5,506 nt of DNA from Acidobacteria bacterium RIFCSPHIGHO2_01_FULL_67_28. GTDB lineage: Bacteria > Acidobacteriota > Terriglobia > Acidiferrales > 2-02-FULL-67-57. The stretch covers positions 6,337 through 11,842 of the forward strand of contig MEKM01000035.1 of assembly GCA_001766965.1 (NCBI GenBank), given 5' to 3'. Below, one piece after another: positions 4,959-5,506 of the stretch. Under the pieces are notes generated by a model. That model saw only the letters and a list, made by a program, of their open reading frames with translations, was not told where the DNA came from and made no database searches. A program made the position numbers and the translations under genes. Position 1 is the first letter of the stretch; each line of letters starts with the position of its first letter.

Positions 4959-4987
4959 TTGCCTTTCGGCGCGGCGCGGGCTAGTGT
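4959..4987 (+). promoter_or_regulatory. Putative promoter for the DUF1624-like gene, predicting a leaderless mRNA
   Basis: TTGCCT (4959-4964), 17 bp, TAGTGT (4982-4987). Ten bases then separate the -10 from ATG 4998, so the predicted transcript start falls about four bases before the start codon. No Shine-Dalgarno sequence is present, in agreement with this. The -35 is identical to that of the DUF2238 promoter. Confidence 0.5.
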
Positions 4988-4997
4988 CCCGCTCAAG

Positions 4998-5506
4998 ATG
5001 GGCGAGGGGTCGGGGCGGCTGCGGCACATCGACTGGATGCGCGGGCTCGCCTGCCTGACGATGTTCCAGACGCATTGCTACGATTCGTGGCTTGCGGCGG
5101 GCGAGCGCCAGGGCGCGTTCTATCGCGGCTCGCAGCTCGTCGGGACGCTGCCGGCGCCGCTTTTTCTTTTTCTTGCCGGAGTGTCGCTGGCGCTGGTGGT
5201 GGACCGGCTGGAAGAAAAGGGCGTGGCCGGCGCGGCGATTGCGAGCACCACGGCCCGCCGCGGGCTGGAGATTTTTCTCCTCGGCCTCGCCTTCCGCGTG
5301 CAGGAGTTTTTGCTCGGCTGGGGCTGGGCGCCGTGGACGGATTTGCTGCGCGTGGACATCCTGAACACCATCGGGCTGTCGCTGGTGGCAGCGAGCGTCG
5401 TGCCGCTCGCGGCGCGCGGACGCGCGCGGCAGATTTTTCTGGCGGCGGGGTTGGCGCTGGCGGTGGCGCTGGTGACGCCGCCGCTGTGGACGACCTGGAA
5501 GCCGGA
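4998..5506 (+). CDS. N-terminal part of a DUF1624 / HGSNAT-like membrane acyltransferase (3' end outside window)
   Basis: The frame is open from ATG 4998 to the window edge, 169 codons, with no stop. The protein opens with RHIDWMRGLACLTMFQTHC (8-26), the RxxxxDxxRGxxxxxMxxxH start seen in DUF1624 and related acyltransferase-3-type membrane proteins. LPAPLFLFLAGVSLAL (51-66) is the usual second helix, and LLRVDILNTIGLSLV (116-130) the usual later one. Further hydrophobic segments lie near 90-106 and 145-161. In the human relative HGSNAT, acetyl groups from cytosolic acetyl-CoA are passed across the membrane to glucosamine ends; the bacterial substrate here is unknown. His26 is a candidate functional residue by position only. 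The start is chosen from the conserved N-terminus and the nearby promoter; no ribosome binding site is visible. It could instead be a looser acyltransferase-3 relative. Confidence 0.8.
   Translation, partial: MGEGSGRLRHIDWMRGLACLTMFQTHCYDSWLAAGERQGAFYRGSQLVGTLPAPLFLFLAGVSLALVVDRLEEKGVAGAAIASTTARRGLEIFLLGLAFRVQEFLLGWGWAPWTDLLRVDILNTIGLSLVAASVVPLAARGRARQIFLAAGLALAVALVTPPLWTTWKP

Noticed and set aside
5092..5371. Short open frames on both strands inside the acyltransferase gene
   Set aside because: They are shadows of the long uninterrupted frame from 4998, which carries the conserved family motifs.

Overview
The window reads as a piece of chromosome from a GC-rich, free-living bacterium. The best guess is an Acidobacteriota-like organism. 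This rests on a secreted M14-type carboxypeptidase end followed by a secreted S9 peptidase, GC-rich codon use, and gene gaps filled with short palindromic repeats. The lineage is an inference from familiarity, not a search result. No phage, plasmid, CRISPR, RNA gene or defence system is visible.

Layout. Bases 1-600 hold the C-terminal end of a large M14 carboxypeptidase-type protein. After 48 bases comes a complete secreted S9 prolyl-oligopeptidase-type peptidase (649-2670) with an intact Ser-Asp-His triad; the two probably form a peptide-degradation operon. The gap 2671-2867 holds three hairpin repeat modules and then a promoter for a DUF2238 (YjdF-like) membrane protein (2868-3596). That gene converges on a minus-strand pair of small four-helix membrane proteins (3767-4246 and 4417-4857). 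The pair are paralogues sharing a WKLKNWAR loop and a WYL..P..K ending. Another plus-strand gene starts at 4998 and runs off the window; it looks like the N-terminal part of a DUF1624/HGSNAT-like membrane acyltransferase.

The genes themselves are ordinary; the most interesting material lies between them. (1) Bases 3661-3766 can fold into a four-way cloverleaf in which four perfect or near-perfect stems abut with no unpaired base at the junction. It is flanked by an 8-bp direct repeat, and its right end supplies the last two bases of a neighbouring stop codon, so it looks like a small non-coding inserted element. (2) A palindromic module built on CAGACATTCCTGTCTG occurs three times, with a compensatory G-C to A-T change in its stem. 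(3) Four promoter-like sequences share TTGnnn, exactly 17 bp, TAGnnT. One takes its -35 box from a copy of the palindromic module through a single base difference. (4) The two genes whose predicted -10 box lies 9-10 bases before ATG lack a Shine-Dalgarno sequence and may be leaderless, whereas the two with longer leaders have one.

Functionally, the left part suits extracellular protein or peptide breakdown. The right part is a set of inner-membrane proteins of unknown or loosely known role, with no evident shared pathway.
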